64,000 bases of DNA from Kibdelosporangium aridum (GTDB taxonomy: Bacteria; Actinomycetota; Actinomycetes; Mycobacteriales; Pseudonocardiaceae), in NCBI RefSeq assembly GCF_900176515.1, contig NZ_FWXV01000013.1, positions 124,001 through 188,000 on the forward strand, given 5' to 3'. The position numbers and the translations under genes were made by a program. Below the pieces are notes generated by a model. The model saw only the letters and a program-made list of their open reading frames with translations, searched no databases and was not told the DNA's origin. Positions within the stretch are counted from its first letter, which is position 1. Each line of letters opens with the position of its first letter. This document shows positions 1 through 10,130 of the stretch, in pieces.

Positions 1-3000
1 TGCTGGCCGCGATCGAGGGGGACCGGAGGCTAGGGACACTCCTGGCAGCGGACGACCGGATACCCACGACCACGGTCGCGGTGCCTGACGCGACCTACCC
101 CGAGCTGTTCGAGGCTCAGGCCGCACGCACACCGGACAAGACAGCTCTGGTCTTCCGAGACGAGGTACTGACCTTTGCCGAGTTGAACGCTCGCGCGAAT
201 CGACTGGCGCACTGGCTGATCTCGCACGGCGCCGGGCCTGAGCAAGTGGTTGCGCTGAGCCTGCCGCGGACCACCGACATGGTCGTGGCGATCCTGGCGG
301 TGTTCAAGGCCGGTGCGGTGTACCTCCCGCTCGACCCCGATCTACCCGACGACCGAAGGAAATTCGTTCTCGACGACACAAAACCGCTGCTGGTGCTGGA
401 GAACCTGCCTGATTCCGGTGAATGTTCGAACCCGGTCCGGGCGCTGCGAAGCGACCACGCGGCGTACATCATCTACACCTCGGGTTCGACCGGTCAGCCC
501 AAAGGCGTTGTCGTCGAACACCGGCAGCTCGTCAACCTCCTGGCCAATCACCGTGCGGTGTTCCCGCCGGACATGCGCGTGGCATTGACAGCCGCGTTCT
601 CGTTCGACACCTCGCTGGAAGGCCTGGTGCTGCTGGCCGACGGCCACGAACTGCACCTGATCGACGACGACACCCGCCGCGATCCGGATGCCTTGGTCGA
701 GTACGTCGCCGCGAACAGGATCGACTTCCTCGACCTCACTCCGTCCTACCTGCGACAGCTGATCCCGGCAGGCTTGCTGGATCACGCGCGAGTGCTGATG
801 CTCGGCGGCGAGGCTCTGGACACCCAGCTGTGGCAGCAACTTCATGACGTGGAGGCGTACAACTTCTACGGCCCGACCGAGTGCACTGTGGACGCGTTGT
901 CCTGCCGAGTCACGGGTGACCGCCCGGTGATCGGCGTGCCGCTGCACAACCTGCGGGCGTACGTTCTGGACGACTACCTACAGCCGGTACCTGAAGGCGT
1001 CCCCGGCGAGCTCTACCTTGCTGGGCCCCAAGTTGCTCGCGGCTACCGCAACCGGCCAGGTCTGACGGCGGCCCGGTTCCTGGCGGACCCGTTCGAGCCT
1101 GGCCGGATGTACCGGACCGGTGACCGTGTTCGCTGGACAGGCGCGGGCGTGGAGTTCCTCGGCCGGACGGACGACCAAGTCAAGATCCGTGGCTTCCGGA
1201 TCGAGCCGGGTGAAGTCGAGGCGCGTCTGCTTGGGCATCCGTCGGTGCGGGCCGCGGCGGTGATCGCCCGGGACAACAGGCTTGTCGCGTACGTGGTCGG
1301 CCCGACGTCCGGCCTGCGTGAGTACGTGAGCCAGACTTTGCCGGACTACCTGGTGCCATCGGTGTTCGTCGAGCTGGACCGGTTACCGCTGACCATCAGC
1401 GGCAAGCTGGACCGCCGGGCACTGCCCGATCCGGAGATCAACGTCGAGACCGCGCATGTCGCCCCTCGGACCCCGGTGGAACAGGTCCTGGCCGACATCT
1501 GGGCCGAGGTGCTGGGTATCGCGAAGGTCGGCGTGGAAGACAACTTCTTCGCCCTCGGTGGCGACTCCATCCTGAGCATCCAGGTGGTGTCCCGTGCGCG
1601 GCAGGCGGGACTGCGGGTCACGTCCAAGGACGTTTTCCTGCACCCAACGGTCGCTCGTTTGGCCGCGGTGACAACGGCTTCGCAGACCCATGAGCTTCCT
1701 GAGATTGCTGGACCGGCGCCGCTGACTCCGATCCAGCACTGGTTCTTCGAGCATGGCGCGCCCAAGCACTTCACCATGTCCATGTTCGTGGAGCTGGCGG
1801 AGGATCTGGACGAGGACGCTCTGCGCGCCGCGATCGAGGCCGTTGTCGAGCGCCACGAGTCCCTCCGAACGCGGTTCTTCAAGGTCGACGGCGAGTGGCG
1901 GCAGGACGTCGGTCCTGCGCATGACGTCTTCCGCAAGGGCGAGGACTACGAAACCGCAGTGGCGGCTCAGGCCAGTGTGGACTTCGAGCACGGCCCGATG
2001 CTGCGTGCGGTGCTGTTCCCCGGCCGTAGGTTGTTCCTGACCGTCCACCACCTGGCGATCGACGGCGTGTCCTGGCGGATCCTGCTGGGCGACTTGGAAA
2101 CGGCGTATCACCAGATCAAGGCCGGGCGTCCGGTGGACCTCAGGCCGAAGGGTGTTTCGTTCCGCCAGTGGGCGCACAGGCTCGTCGAGTACGTGCAGTC
2201 CGGCGCGTTCCAGGATGATTCCTGGACGCCGACCCAGTTCGCCATCCCGATTGACCACAGTGGACAGAACACGGCCGAGTCCGCGCGGAACGTCCAAGTC
2301 CGGCTCAGTCGTGCCGAGACCACAGCGTTGCTGCATGACGTCCCCGGCGTCTATCGGACTCAGGTCAACGATGTGCTGCTGAGCGCGCTTGGTCGTGCGC
2401 TTGGTCGGTGGACCGGTCAGGATGAAGTGGCCGTGACACTGGAAGGTCACGGCCGCGAGGAGATCTTCGACGACCTCGACCTGTCCCAGACCGTCGGCTG
2501 GTTCACCACCCAGTTCCCGGTGTCCCTGCGCGTCCCGGGTACTGACTGGGGCCGGACGCTCAAGGCGGTCAAGGAACAGCTCCGCGCGATTCCCCATCGC
2601 GGCCTGAGCTACGAGGCGTTGAAGTACATCGGCGGACGTGAGCTCGGGGAACTGCCCGAGATCTGTTTCAACTATCACGGCCAGTGGGGTGCAGCCGAGG
2701 AACAGGGCCTCTACCGTCGTTCGCTGCCGGGGATCGGTTCGGACGTCGCGCCCGGCCACGACCGGGGTTTCCTCGTGGACATCACGGGTGCGATCGAAGA
2801 TGGCGAACTCCGTCTCGACTGGGAGTACTCGAGCAACATCCACGACCACGAGACCATCCGTACGGTCGCCGAGGACGTGCTCACGGCCCTGCGAGAGATC
2901 ATCGCCCACTGCGGACAGTCCGAAGGTGGCTACACGCCGTCGGACTTCCCGTTGGCGAAGCTCACCCAGGAACAGGTGGACTCGTTCGGCACTGGCATCG

Positions 3001-6000
3001 AGGACATCTACCCGTTGACGCCACTGCAGGCAGGCATGCTGTTCCACAGCCTGACCGACAACAAGGCGTACTTCAACGAGACCCGGCTGCGCCTGACCAA
3101 CGTCACGGACGTCCAGCGGCTGATCGACGCGTGGCAGGCGACTGTGGACGCCCATCCGATCCTGCGTACCTCTGTGCGCTGGGAGGATGAACCCATCCAG
3201 ATCGTCCACAGTGACGTGCGGTTGCCGGTCAACTCGGATGACGAACTCGACCTCACTCAGGCACCCCTGATGAGCCTGGCGATCACACAACTGCCCGGCA
3301 ACGAGGTCGATCTGGTGTGGACCTCGCATCACATGCTCCTCGACGGCTGGAGCAACGCGCAGGTGTTCACTGAAGTCATCGAGCGGTACGCCGGTCAGTA
3401 CACCCCGGTGCACCGCAGGCCGTTCCGCGACTACCTGGAGTGGCTCAGCAACCAGGACACCGAGGCAGCCGACCGGCACTGGCGCGAAGTGCTTGCCGGG
3501 TTCGAGTCACCGACTCCGCTACCGTTCGACCGGCCGCCGGCAGCGTCCCACCAGAGCGAGTCGTGTGCCGCAGTCTCGCTAGCCGTGCCCTCCGATCGGC
3601 TGCTGGAAATCTCGCGTCGCCGCGGGCTGACCGTCAACACGTTGGTGCAAGGCGCGTGGGCGCTGTTGTTGTCGCGGTACAGCCGTGAACGGGACATCGT
3701 CTTCGGGACCACTGTGTCCGGACGTCCCGCCGAGTTGCCCGGCGTGGAATCGATGATCGGCATGTTCATCAACACCGTGCCGACGCGGGTCAAGATCGAC
3801 GGCCAGCAGCCGCTCGCCGACTGGCTCGGCGCGATCCAGCGCGCTCAGGCCGAATCGAGACGTTTCGAGTACACCGCGCTGAGCAGGGTGCAGGCGTTGT
3901 CCGGGGTGCAGAACCTGTTCGACAGCCTCGTGGCGTTCGAGAACTACCCGATCGGCGCGGAGACGATTCCGGGTGCGCCCGGAGTCGAGGAGATCGAGGG
4001 CGTCGACACCACGAACCTGCCGCTCGCTGTCCGGGCGTACCTCGATGATCAGCTCCACGTCGAACTCGCGTACGACCCGAAGCTGTTCGACCCGCTGACC
4101 GTCGAGCGGATGGCCAAACGCTTGCGCCTGCTCATCTCGGCACTGCCGGACGCACTCGACCAGCCCGTCGACACCTTGCCGTGGCTGACCGAGGCCGAGC
4201 ACGAACGCCTGCTGGCCGAGTGGACGGGCGCGGTGACCGAGCTGCCGGACGCGTCGATTCCCAAGCTGTTCGAGGCGCAAGTGGACCGTACGCCGGATGC
4301 GCTCGCCGTCGACCACCTGACATATCGCGAGGTCAACGCGCTCGCGAACCGGCTGGCCCACCGGCTCTCGGTGCAACCGGAGGAGCGCGTCGGTGTCCTG
4401 ATGGAACGCTCGGCCGACCTGGTGATCGCTCTGCTGGCCATTGTCAAGGCTGGCGGCGCCTACCTGCCGCTGGACAGCCGGGCACCGCTGGACCGGTTGC
4501 GTTCACTGCTGACTGAGAGCGGAGTGTCAGTACTCGTCACCGATGACGCTTGGCAGTCCGTGGCTTCCCAGGTCCACAGTGGAGACGTCGTCCTGGTCGC
4601 AGGGGACGGCCCTGACCACAACCCGGGCGCCCCGGTTCATCCCGATCAGCTCGCGTACGTCATGTACACCTCGGGGTCGACCGGCAAACCGAAAGGTGTG
4701 GCGGTTCGGCACCGCGATGTCGTGGCCTTGGCTCAGGATCAACGACTGCGCTGCCATGAGCGCGTGCTTTTCCACTCACCGCAGGCGTTTGACGCGTCGA
4801 CATACGAGATCTGGGTGCCGTTGCTCAACGGCGGCTCGGTCGTCGTCGCTCCTCCCGGTGAGGTCGACACAACGCTGCTCCGGCAGATGATCACCGAACG
4901 GGACGTGACGGCTCTGTTCCTGACCGTCGGCTTGTTCCGCATGGTGGCCGCAGACGATCCCGGGTGTCTGACTGGCGTACGCGAGGTGTGGACCGGTGGC
5001 GAAGCTGTTCCCGCATCGGCAATCCGGCGGGTTCAGGAAGCCTGTCCCGACACGACTGTGTTCGATGTCTACGGGCCAACGGAGACGACGACCTTCGCGA
5101 CCTGTCATCCGCTGGCTGAGACTCCGGACTCCGTCCCCATTGGACGACCACTGGACAACACGCGCACCTACGTACTGGATCACCGGTTGCAGCCCGTTCC
5201 GCCTGGCGTGCCAGGGGAGCTGTACATCGCCGGTGCCGGGCTTGCTCGTGGCTACCTGGACCGGCCTGGGCTCACCGCTGAGCGCTTCATCGCCGACCCG
5301 TTCCACTCCGGTGAACGCATGTACCGCACCGGTGATGTCGTGCGGTGGACCGGTGTTCTGGAGTACCTCGGCAGGATCGACGACCAGGTCAAGATCCGTG
5401 GTTTCCGGATCGAGCCGGGCGAGGTGGCGGCGGTGCTGGCCGCGCATCCGAGCGTCTCGGACATCGCGGTGATCGCCCGGGACAAGAAGCTCATCGCTTA
5501 CGTCGTCCCGTCGCTGGATCCGGCGTTGCAGGAGTTCGCGACCCGGATGCTGCCGGACTACCTTGTGCCGTCAGCGTTTGTCGGCCTGGACGAACTGCCG
5601 CTCACGGTCAACGGAAAGCTCGATCGCCGAGCGTTGCCCGATCCGGCGATCGACGCCGTTCAGTACGTCGAACCGCAGACCGCGGTCGAACGCGTGGTCG
5701 CCGAGATCTGGGCCGACCTGCTCGATGTGGACCGGGTCGGTGCGCACGACAACTTCTTCGAGCTGGGCGGAGACTCGATCATGAGCATCCGCGTCATCTC
5801 GCGGATCCGGGCCGTCTTGGGAGCTGAGGTCTCCGCGCGGGCGGTGTTCGACACGCCAACGGTGTCCGGTCTGGCAGCCGCCATCGCGCTTGATTCGGGC
5901 GCCAGAATCTCTGTGCGTGCGCGAGATTCCGTGTTGCCGTTGTCGTACGCTCAACAGCGGCTGTGGTTCCTGCACGAGTTCGATCGGGACAGCACGGAAT

Positions 6001-9000
6001 ACGTGACACCACTGGCCGTCCGCCTTTACGGTGAACTCGACACGGACGCGCTTTCCCGCGCTCTCAACGCCTTGGTCGCGCGGCACGAGTCACTCCGGAC
6101 GACGTTCGAGTCGGTCGATGGCAAGGGCGTTCAGATCGTGCACGATCACTTCGACGTGCCACTGTCCGTCCTGGAAGTGTCCGATGTCGAGCAAGCGCTG
6201 GTGGAGGAGAGTCGCAGGCCGTTCGATCTCTCGACTGGCCCGCTGCTGAGGGCTCGGCTGCTGCGGATCGGGCCGGACGAGCACGTGCTCGGGTTGATCA
6301 TGCATCACATCGTGACCGACGGCTGGTCGGGTGGGGTGCTGATGAACGACCTGGCCGAGCTGTACCGGGCCGAACTCACCGGCACTACTGCCGATCTGCC
6401 CGATCTGCCGATCCAGTACGCGGACTTCGCCGCGTGGCAACGGGAACAGGACTCCAGCGGGCACCTCGACTACTGGCGCAACCGCCTGGACGGTGTCGCG
6501 CCAGTGGAACTGCCGACCGACCGGCCACGGCCGCCTGTGCACACGGACAACGGTGACATCCTCGAATTCGAACTGCCGTCCGTGGACGCATTGAAGTCGC
6601 CCAACACCACGCTGTTCATGTCGCTTGTCGCGGCATGTCAAGTGGTCCTGCAGCGGTGGTCCGGGCAGAACGACATCGCGATCGGCACGGTCACCTCGGG
6701 CCGGGAACGCGCCGAACTCGAGCGCTTGGTCGGGTTCTTCGTCAACACCCTGGTTCTCCGATCCACTGTAGACACTGCTAGGACCTTCGCGGAGTTCCTG
6801 GCTGAGGTCAGGGAGACCGTGCTGGAGGCGTTCGCGCACCAGGACGTGCCGTTCGAGCACGTGGTCGACGCGGTCCAACCCGACAGGGACACCAGCAGGA
6901 CTCCGCTGTTCCAGGTCATGGTCGTACTGCAGAACACGCCGGGCGGCTCGGTCGAGCTCCCAGGGCTGACAGCTGAGGACCTTGACCTTCCTGTGGTGAC
7001 CGCGAGCTTCGACATCACCTTGGAATTCAGGGAAACCGCCGAGGGCTTGCACGGAGTCGTCACGTACAACACGGATCTGTTCGACGCGACGACGATTCAG
7101 CGGTTCACCGAGCACCTGACGATGGTTTTGTCCGCTGTCGCCGAGGATCCGCATCGTCCGATCCGGGAAATCCCAGCACTCACGCCGGTTGAGCAGCAAC
7201 TGCTGGACGCGTGGAACGACACCGCGCGCGACGTCAAACCCTTCACTTTCCCGGAGTTGGTGGAGGCGCAGGTTGCCCGCACGCCTGACGCGCCCGCGTT
7301 GGTGTTCGAAGGCGGAGCGATGACGTATGCCGAGCTCAATGCACGGGCGAATCGGCTGGCACGGCGACTCGTCGCGCGGGGCGCTGGACCGGAACGGATC
7401 GTGGCGGTGATGTTGCCGCGTTCGGTGGAGATCATCGTCGCCGAGCTGGCCGTGGCGAAGACCGGGGCGGCCTTCCTGCCCGTGGACCCGGCCTACCCGC
7501 AGGCCCGGATCGACTTCATGCTGGCCGACGCCGCACCGGTGCTCGTCCTGACGTCGGCCGAGGACGTGGACGGCGACTCAAGCAATCTCCTGGTCGACCG
7601 GAGGCTGGAGCACCCGGCCTACGTGATCTACACGTCCGGCTCGACCGGCCGGCCAAAGGGTGTCGTGGTCAGCCATGCCGGTCTGGCGTCGTTCTCCGCA
7701 GCGGAATGCGCGCACTTCGATGTCCGGCCAGGAGACCGGGTGCTGGAATTCTCGTCGCCGAGCTTCGACGCATCGGTACTGGAACTCTGCATGTCACTGC
7801 CGGTCGGCGCGAGCCTGGTCGTCCCGCCACCAGGACCTCTGCTGGGAGAGCACTTGGCTGAGGTGCTCAGGGACAACCGGGTGACGCACGCGCTGATCCC
7901 GCCCGCCGCGATGGCGACTGTGCCTGACGTTCCATTGCCGGACTTCCGGTGCCTGATCGTCGGCGGTGACGCGTGCTCGGCCGAGCTGGTGGCCCGATGG
8001 GCTTCCGGTCGCCGGATGATCAACGCCTACGGCCCGACCGAGTCCACTGTGGTCACGTCGTGGAGCTCGCCATTGACGGCCGGTGGCTCGCCGCCGATCG
8101 GCCGGCCGATCTGGAACACCCAAGTGCATGTGCTGGACGGTTCGTTGCGGCCCGTGCCGATCGGTGTCGCCGGAGAGCTTTACGTGTCAGGCATTGGACT
8201 GGCCCGTGGGTATTTGAACCGGCCTGGGCTCACCGCGGAACGGTTCGTGGCCAACCCGTTGGGTGACGGCAGCCGGATGTACCGGACCGGTGACCTGGTG
8301 CGCTGGACCGTGCACGGTGAACTGGAGTTCCTCGGCCGGGCCGACGACCAGGTGAAGATCCGCGGCTTCCGGATCGAGCTCGGTGAGGTCGAAGCCGCCC
8401 TGCGGTCGCATCCTGCGGTGCGGTCCGCTGTCGCCGTGCTCCGGGAGGACGACGGGCACAAGCGCTTGATCGCGTACACCGTGCCGGTCGTCCCGGAAGA
8501 CATTCGGGAGTTCCTCGGCCAGAGCCTGCCTGAGTACCTGATCCCGGCCGCGTTCATGGCCTTGGACTCGGTGCCGATGAGCCCGAACGGCAAGGTCGAT
8601 CGCGCCGCCTTGCCTGAACCCGAAGCCGGATCGGACGAGGGATATGTCGCGCCCGAAGGGCCGATCGAGACGGCGTTGGCCGAGATCTGGGCCGATGTTC
8701 TCGGCTTGCCCAGGGTCGGTGTGCACGACAGCTTCTTCAAGCTGGGCGGCGACTCGATCCTGAGCATCCAGGTGGTGGCCAGGGCCAGGCAGGCCGGGCT
8801 GCGGATCGCCACCAAGGACGTGTTCCTGCACCAGACCATCGCGTCCATGGCGCCGCTGGTGACCGTGATCGAAGCCACCGAAGACGACCGTGCGCCCGTG
8901 GTCGGGCCGGTTCCGCTCACGCCGATCCAGCGGTGGTTCTTCACCGAACGGCAAGGAAACCCGCACCACTTCAACCAATCACACCTGGTCGAGCTGGCGC

Positions 9001-10130
9001 CGGATGTCAAGGTCGACGCGCTGCGGTCGGCCTTCGAGGCGTTGGTTGTGCACCACGACGCTCTGCGCATGCGGTTCTCGTGCACGGATGGCTCATGGTC
9101 GCAGGAGAACGCCCCGATTTCGCCCGCCGAGATCCTTCAAGTGGTGTCCGATGTGGACATGGTGGGGTTCGCCGACAGTGTGCACGCGAGCTTCGACATC
9201 GGGACTGGCCCGCTGATCAAGGCTGTGCTGTTCGACAACCAGCAGCTGTTGATCGTCGTGCATCACCTTGTGGTCGACGGGGTGTCGTGGCGAGTGCTTC
9301 TCGACGACCTCGACACCGCCTATCACCAGGCACTGCGCGGCTCGCCAATAGACCTCGGCGCCAAGACGACCTCGTTCCGCGACTGGTCACGCAAGCTCAC
9401 CGAGCACGTTCAGGAGGGCGGCTTCGACCAGGAACTGGACTTCTGGTCCGGGGTGCGGGTCGTCGAAATGCCGGTGGACCACCAGGGGACTGGCCCGGTC
9501 GACTCGGTGTCAGTGCTGCTCAGCGCCGAGGACACCGACGCACTTCTGCGTGGAGCCCCGACCGCGTATCGCACCGGGCTGCACGATGTGTTGCTGGCGG
9601 CATGTGCTTGGGCATTGGCCGAGGACGGCCTGGTTTCGTTCGATCTCGAAGGCCACGGCCGGGAAGACGTCCTGGACGACGTCGACCTGTCGAGGACCGT
9701 CGGATGGTTCACATCGATGTTCCCGGTCACCCTCACTGTCCCTGATGGACGCTGGCGTGACATTGTCAGGTCTGTCCGCAAACAGATGCGTGCGGTCCCG
9801 CGCAACGGCTTCGGCTACGGCCCGCTGCGGTACCTCACCGACCGTCTGCCGGAGATTCCACGCCCGCAAGTCTCGTTCAACTACCTCGGCCAGTTCGACT
9901 CCGGCGGTGTCTCGTCGGGACTGTATCGGGCGATGAAGACGTCCATCGGCCAGGAACAGGACGAGAACGCGGTGCCCGAGCACCTGATCGACATCGTCGG
10001 CGAGGTCGGCGACGGCCGGCTCGGGTTCTCCTGGTACTTCCGGTCCGACCGCTACCGGCGCGCCACGGTCGAAGCACTGGTCGAGAAGTTCGCACAAGCC
10101 CTCAGGACGATGGCCGAGGAGTGCCGATGA
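1..10130 (+). CDS. Non-ribosomal peptide synthetase, 5'-truncated, (C)-A-T-E-C-A-T-C-A-T-E
   Basis: Cytoplasmic multimodular enzyme that activates and couples amino acids. The frame is open from base 3 (the residues before GTG 81 read like a condensation-domain tail), so the gene starts upstream of the window and GTG 81 is internal. Domains: A1 about 93-1430; T1 with phosphopantetheine Ser at 1566 in GGDSI; E1 (HH at 2046, EGHGRE motif); C2 (HH at 3327, DGWS); A2 about 4250-5640; T2 Ser 5775; C3 (HH at 6303); A3 about 7240-8620; T3 Ser 8754; E3 (HH at 9261, EGHGRE). Hand-aligned specificity codes against GrsA: A1 DTEDMGFVDK (acidic pocket, perhaps a basic or amide side chain), A2 DAYFWGVTFK (Val/Ile-like), A3 DALLIGAVVK (hydrophobic). 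Two E domains predict two D-residues. No thioesterase: the protein ends in E3, so another subunit should continue or release the chain. ATGA overlap with the exporter gene. Confidence 0.97.
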   Translation, partial: LAAIEGDRRLGTLLAADDRIPTTTVAVPDATYPELFEAQAARTPDKTALVFRDEVLTFAELNARANRLAHWLISHGAGPEQVVALSLPRTTDMVVAILAVFKAGAVYLPLDPDLPDDRRKFVLDDTKPLLVLENLPDSGECSNPVRALRSDHAAYIIYTSGSTGQPKGVVVEHRQLVNLLANHRAVFPPDMRVALTAAFSFDTSLEGLVLLADGHELHLIDDDTRRDPDALVEYVAANRIDFLDLTPSYLRQLIPAGLLDHARVLMLGGEALDTQLWQQLHDVEAYNFYGPTECTVDALSCRVTGDRPVIGVPLHNLRAYVLDDYLQPVPEGVPGELYLAGPQVARGYRNRPGLTAARFLADPFEPGRMYRTGDRVRWTGAGVEFLGRTDDQVKIRGFRIEPGEVEARLLGHPSVRAAAVIARDNRLVAYVVGPTSGLREYVSQTLPDYLVPSVFVELDRLPLTISGKLDRRALPDPEINVETAHVAPRTPVEQVLADIWAEVLGIAKVGVEDNFFALGGDSILSIQVVSRARQAGLRVTSKDVFLHPTVARLAAVTTASQTHELPEIAGPAPLTPIQHWFFEHGAPKHFTMSMFVELAEDLDEDALRAAIEAVVERHESLRTRFFKVDGEWRQDVGPAHDVFRKGEDYETAVAAQASVDFEHGPMLRAVLFPGRRLFLTVHHLAIDGVSWRILLGDLETAYHQIKAGRPVDLRPKGVSFRQWAHRLVEYVQSGAFQDDSWTPTQFAIPIDHSGQNTAESARNVQVRLSRAETTALLHDVPGVYRTQVNDVLLSALGRALGRWTGQDEVAVTLEGHGREEIFDDLDLSQTVGWFTTQFPVSLRVPGTDWGRTLKAVKEQLRAIPHRGLSYEALKYIGGRELGELPEICFNYHGQWGAAEEQGLYRRSLPGIGSDVAPGHDRGFLVDITGAIEDGELRLDWEYSSNIHDHETIRTVAEDVLTALREIIAHCGQSEGGYTPSDFPLAKLTQEQVDSFGTGIEDIYPLTPLQAGMLFHSLTDNKAYFNETRLRLTNVTDVQRLIDAWQATVDAHPILRTSVRWEDEPIQIVHSDVRLPVNSDDELDLTQAPLMSLAITQLPGNEVDLVWTSHHMLLDGWSNAQVFTEVIERYAGQYTPVHRRPFRDYLEWLSNQDTEAADRHWREVLAGFESPTPLPFDRPPAASHQSESCAAVSLAVPSDRLLEISRRRGLTVNTLVQGAWALLLSRYSRERDIVFGTTVSGRPAELPGVESMIGMFINTVPTRVKIDGQQPLADWLGAIQRAQAESRRFEYTALSRVQALSGVQNLFDSLVAFENYPIGAETIPGAPGVEEIEGVDTTNLPLAVRAYLDDQLHVELAYDPKLFDPLTVERMAKRLRLLISALPDALDQPVDTLPWLTEAEHERLLAEWTGAVTELPDASIPKLFEAQVDRTPDALAVDHLTYREVNALANRLAHRLSVQPEERVGVLMERSADLVIALLAIVKAGGAYLPLDSRAPLDRLRSLLTESGVSVLVTDDAWQSVASQVHSGDVVLVAGDGPDHNPGAPVHPDQLAYVMYTSGSTGKPKGVAVRHRDVVALAQDQRLRCHERVLFHSPQAFDASTYEIWVPLLNGGSVVVAPPGEVDTTLLRQMITERDVTALFLTVGLFRMVAADDPGCLTGVREVWTGGEAVPASAIRRVQEACPDTTVFDVYGPTETTTFATCHPLAETPDSVPIGRPLDNTRTYVLDHRLQPVPPGVPGELYIAGAGLARGYLDRPGLTAERFIADPFHSGERMYRTGDVVRWTGVLEYLGRIDDQVKIRGFRIEPGEVAAVLAAHPSVSDIAVIARDKKLIAYVVPSLDPALQEFATRMLPDYLVPSAFVGLDELPLTVNGKLDRRALPDPAIDAVQYVEPQTAVERVVAEIWADLLDVDRVGAHDNFFELGGDSIMSIRVISRIRAVLGAEVSARAVFDTPTVSGLAAAIALDSGARISVRARDSVLPLSYAQQRLWFLHEFDRDSTEYVTPLAVRLYGELDTDALSRALNALVARHESLRTTFESVDGKGVQIVHDHFDVPLSVLEVSDVEQALVEESRRPFDLSTGPLLRARLLRIGPDEHVLGLIMHHIVTDGWSGGVLMNDLAELYRAELTGTTADLPDLPIQYADFAAWQREQDSSGHLDYWRNRLDGVAPVELPTDRPRPPVHTDNGDILEFELPSVDALKSPNTTLFMSLVAACQVVLQRWSGQNDIAIGTVTSGRERAELERLVGFFVNTLVLRSTVDTARTFAEFLAEVRETVLEAFAHQDVPFEHVVDAVQPDRDTSRTPLFQVMVVLQNTPGGSVELPGLTAEDLDLPVVTASFDITLEFRETAEGLHGVVTYNTDLFDATTIQRFTEHLTMVLSAVAEDPHRPIREIPALTPVEQQLLDAWNDTARDVKPFTFPELVEAQVARTPDAPALVFEGGAMTYAELNARANRLARRLVARGAGPERIVAVMLPRSVEIIVAELAVAKTGAAFLPVDPAYPQARIDFMLADAAPVLVLTSAEDVDGDSSNLLVDRRLEHPAYVIYTSGSTGRPKGVVVSHAGLASFSAAECAHFDVRPGDRVLEFSSPSFDASVLELCMSLPVGASLVVPPPGPLLGEHLAEVLRDNRVTHALIPPAAMATVPDVPLPDFRCLIVGGDACSAELVARWASGRRMINAYGPTESTVVTSWSSPLTAGGSPPIGRPIWNTQVHVLDGSLRPVPIGVAGELYVSGIGLARGYLNRPGLTAERFVANPLGDGSRMYRTGDLVRWTVHGELEFLGRADDQVKIRGFRIELGEVEAALRSHPAVRSAVAVLREDDGHKRLIAYTVPVVPEDIREFLGQSLPEYLIPAAFMALDSVPMSPNGKVDRAALPEPEAGSDEGYVAPEGPIETALAEIWADVLGLPRVGVHDSFFKLGGDSILSIQVVARARQAGLRIATKDVFLHQTIASMAPLVTVIEATEDDRAPVVGPVPLTPIQRWFFTERQGNPHHFNQSHLVELAPDVKVDALRSAFEALVVHHDALRMRFSCTDGSWSQENAPISPAEILQVVSDVDMVGFADSVHASFDIGTGPLIKAVLFDNQQLLIVVHHLVVDGVSWRVLLDDLDTAYHQALRGSPIDLGAKTTSFRDWSRKLTEHVQEGGFDQELDFWSGVRVVEMPVDHQGTGPVDSVSVLLSAEDTDALLRGAPTAYRTGLHDVLLAACAWALAEDGLVSFDLEGHGREDVLDDVDLSRTVGWFTSMFPVTLTVPDGRWRDIVRSVRKQMRAVPRNGFGYGPLRYLTDRLPEIPRPQVSFNYLGQFDSGGVSSGLYRAMKTSIGQEQDENAVPEHLIDIVGEVGDGRLGFSWYFRSDRYRRATVEALVEKFAQALRTMAEECR

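Noticed and set aside
81..83. GTG 81 as the true start of the NRPS gene
   Set aside because: The frame stays open to the window edge and the preceding residues look like the end of a condensation domain, so 81 is internal.
1383..3479. 698-codon open frame on the minus strand inside the NRPS
   Set aside because: Antisense to intact E and C domains; no domain or start signal, a product of high-GC codon bias.
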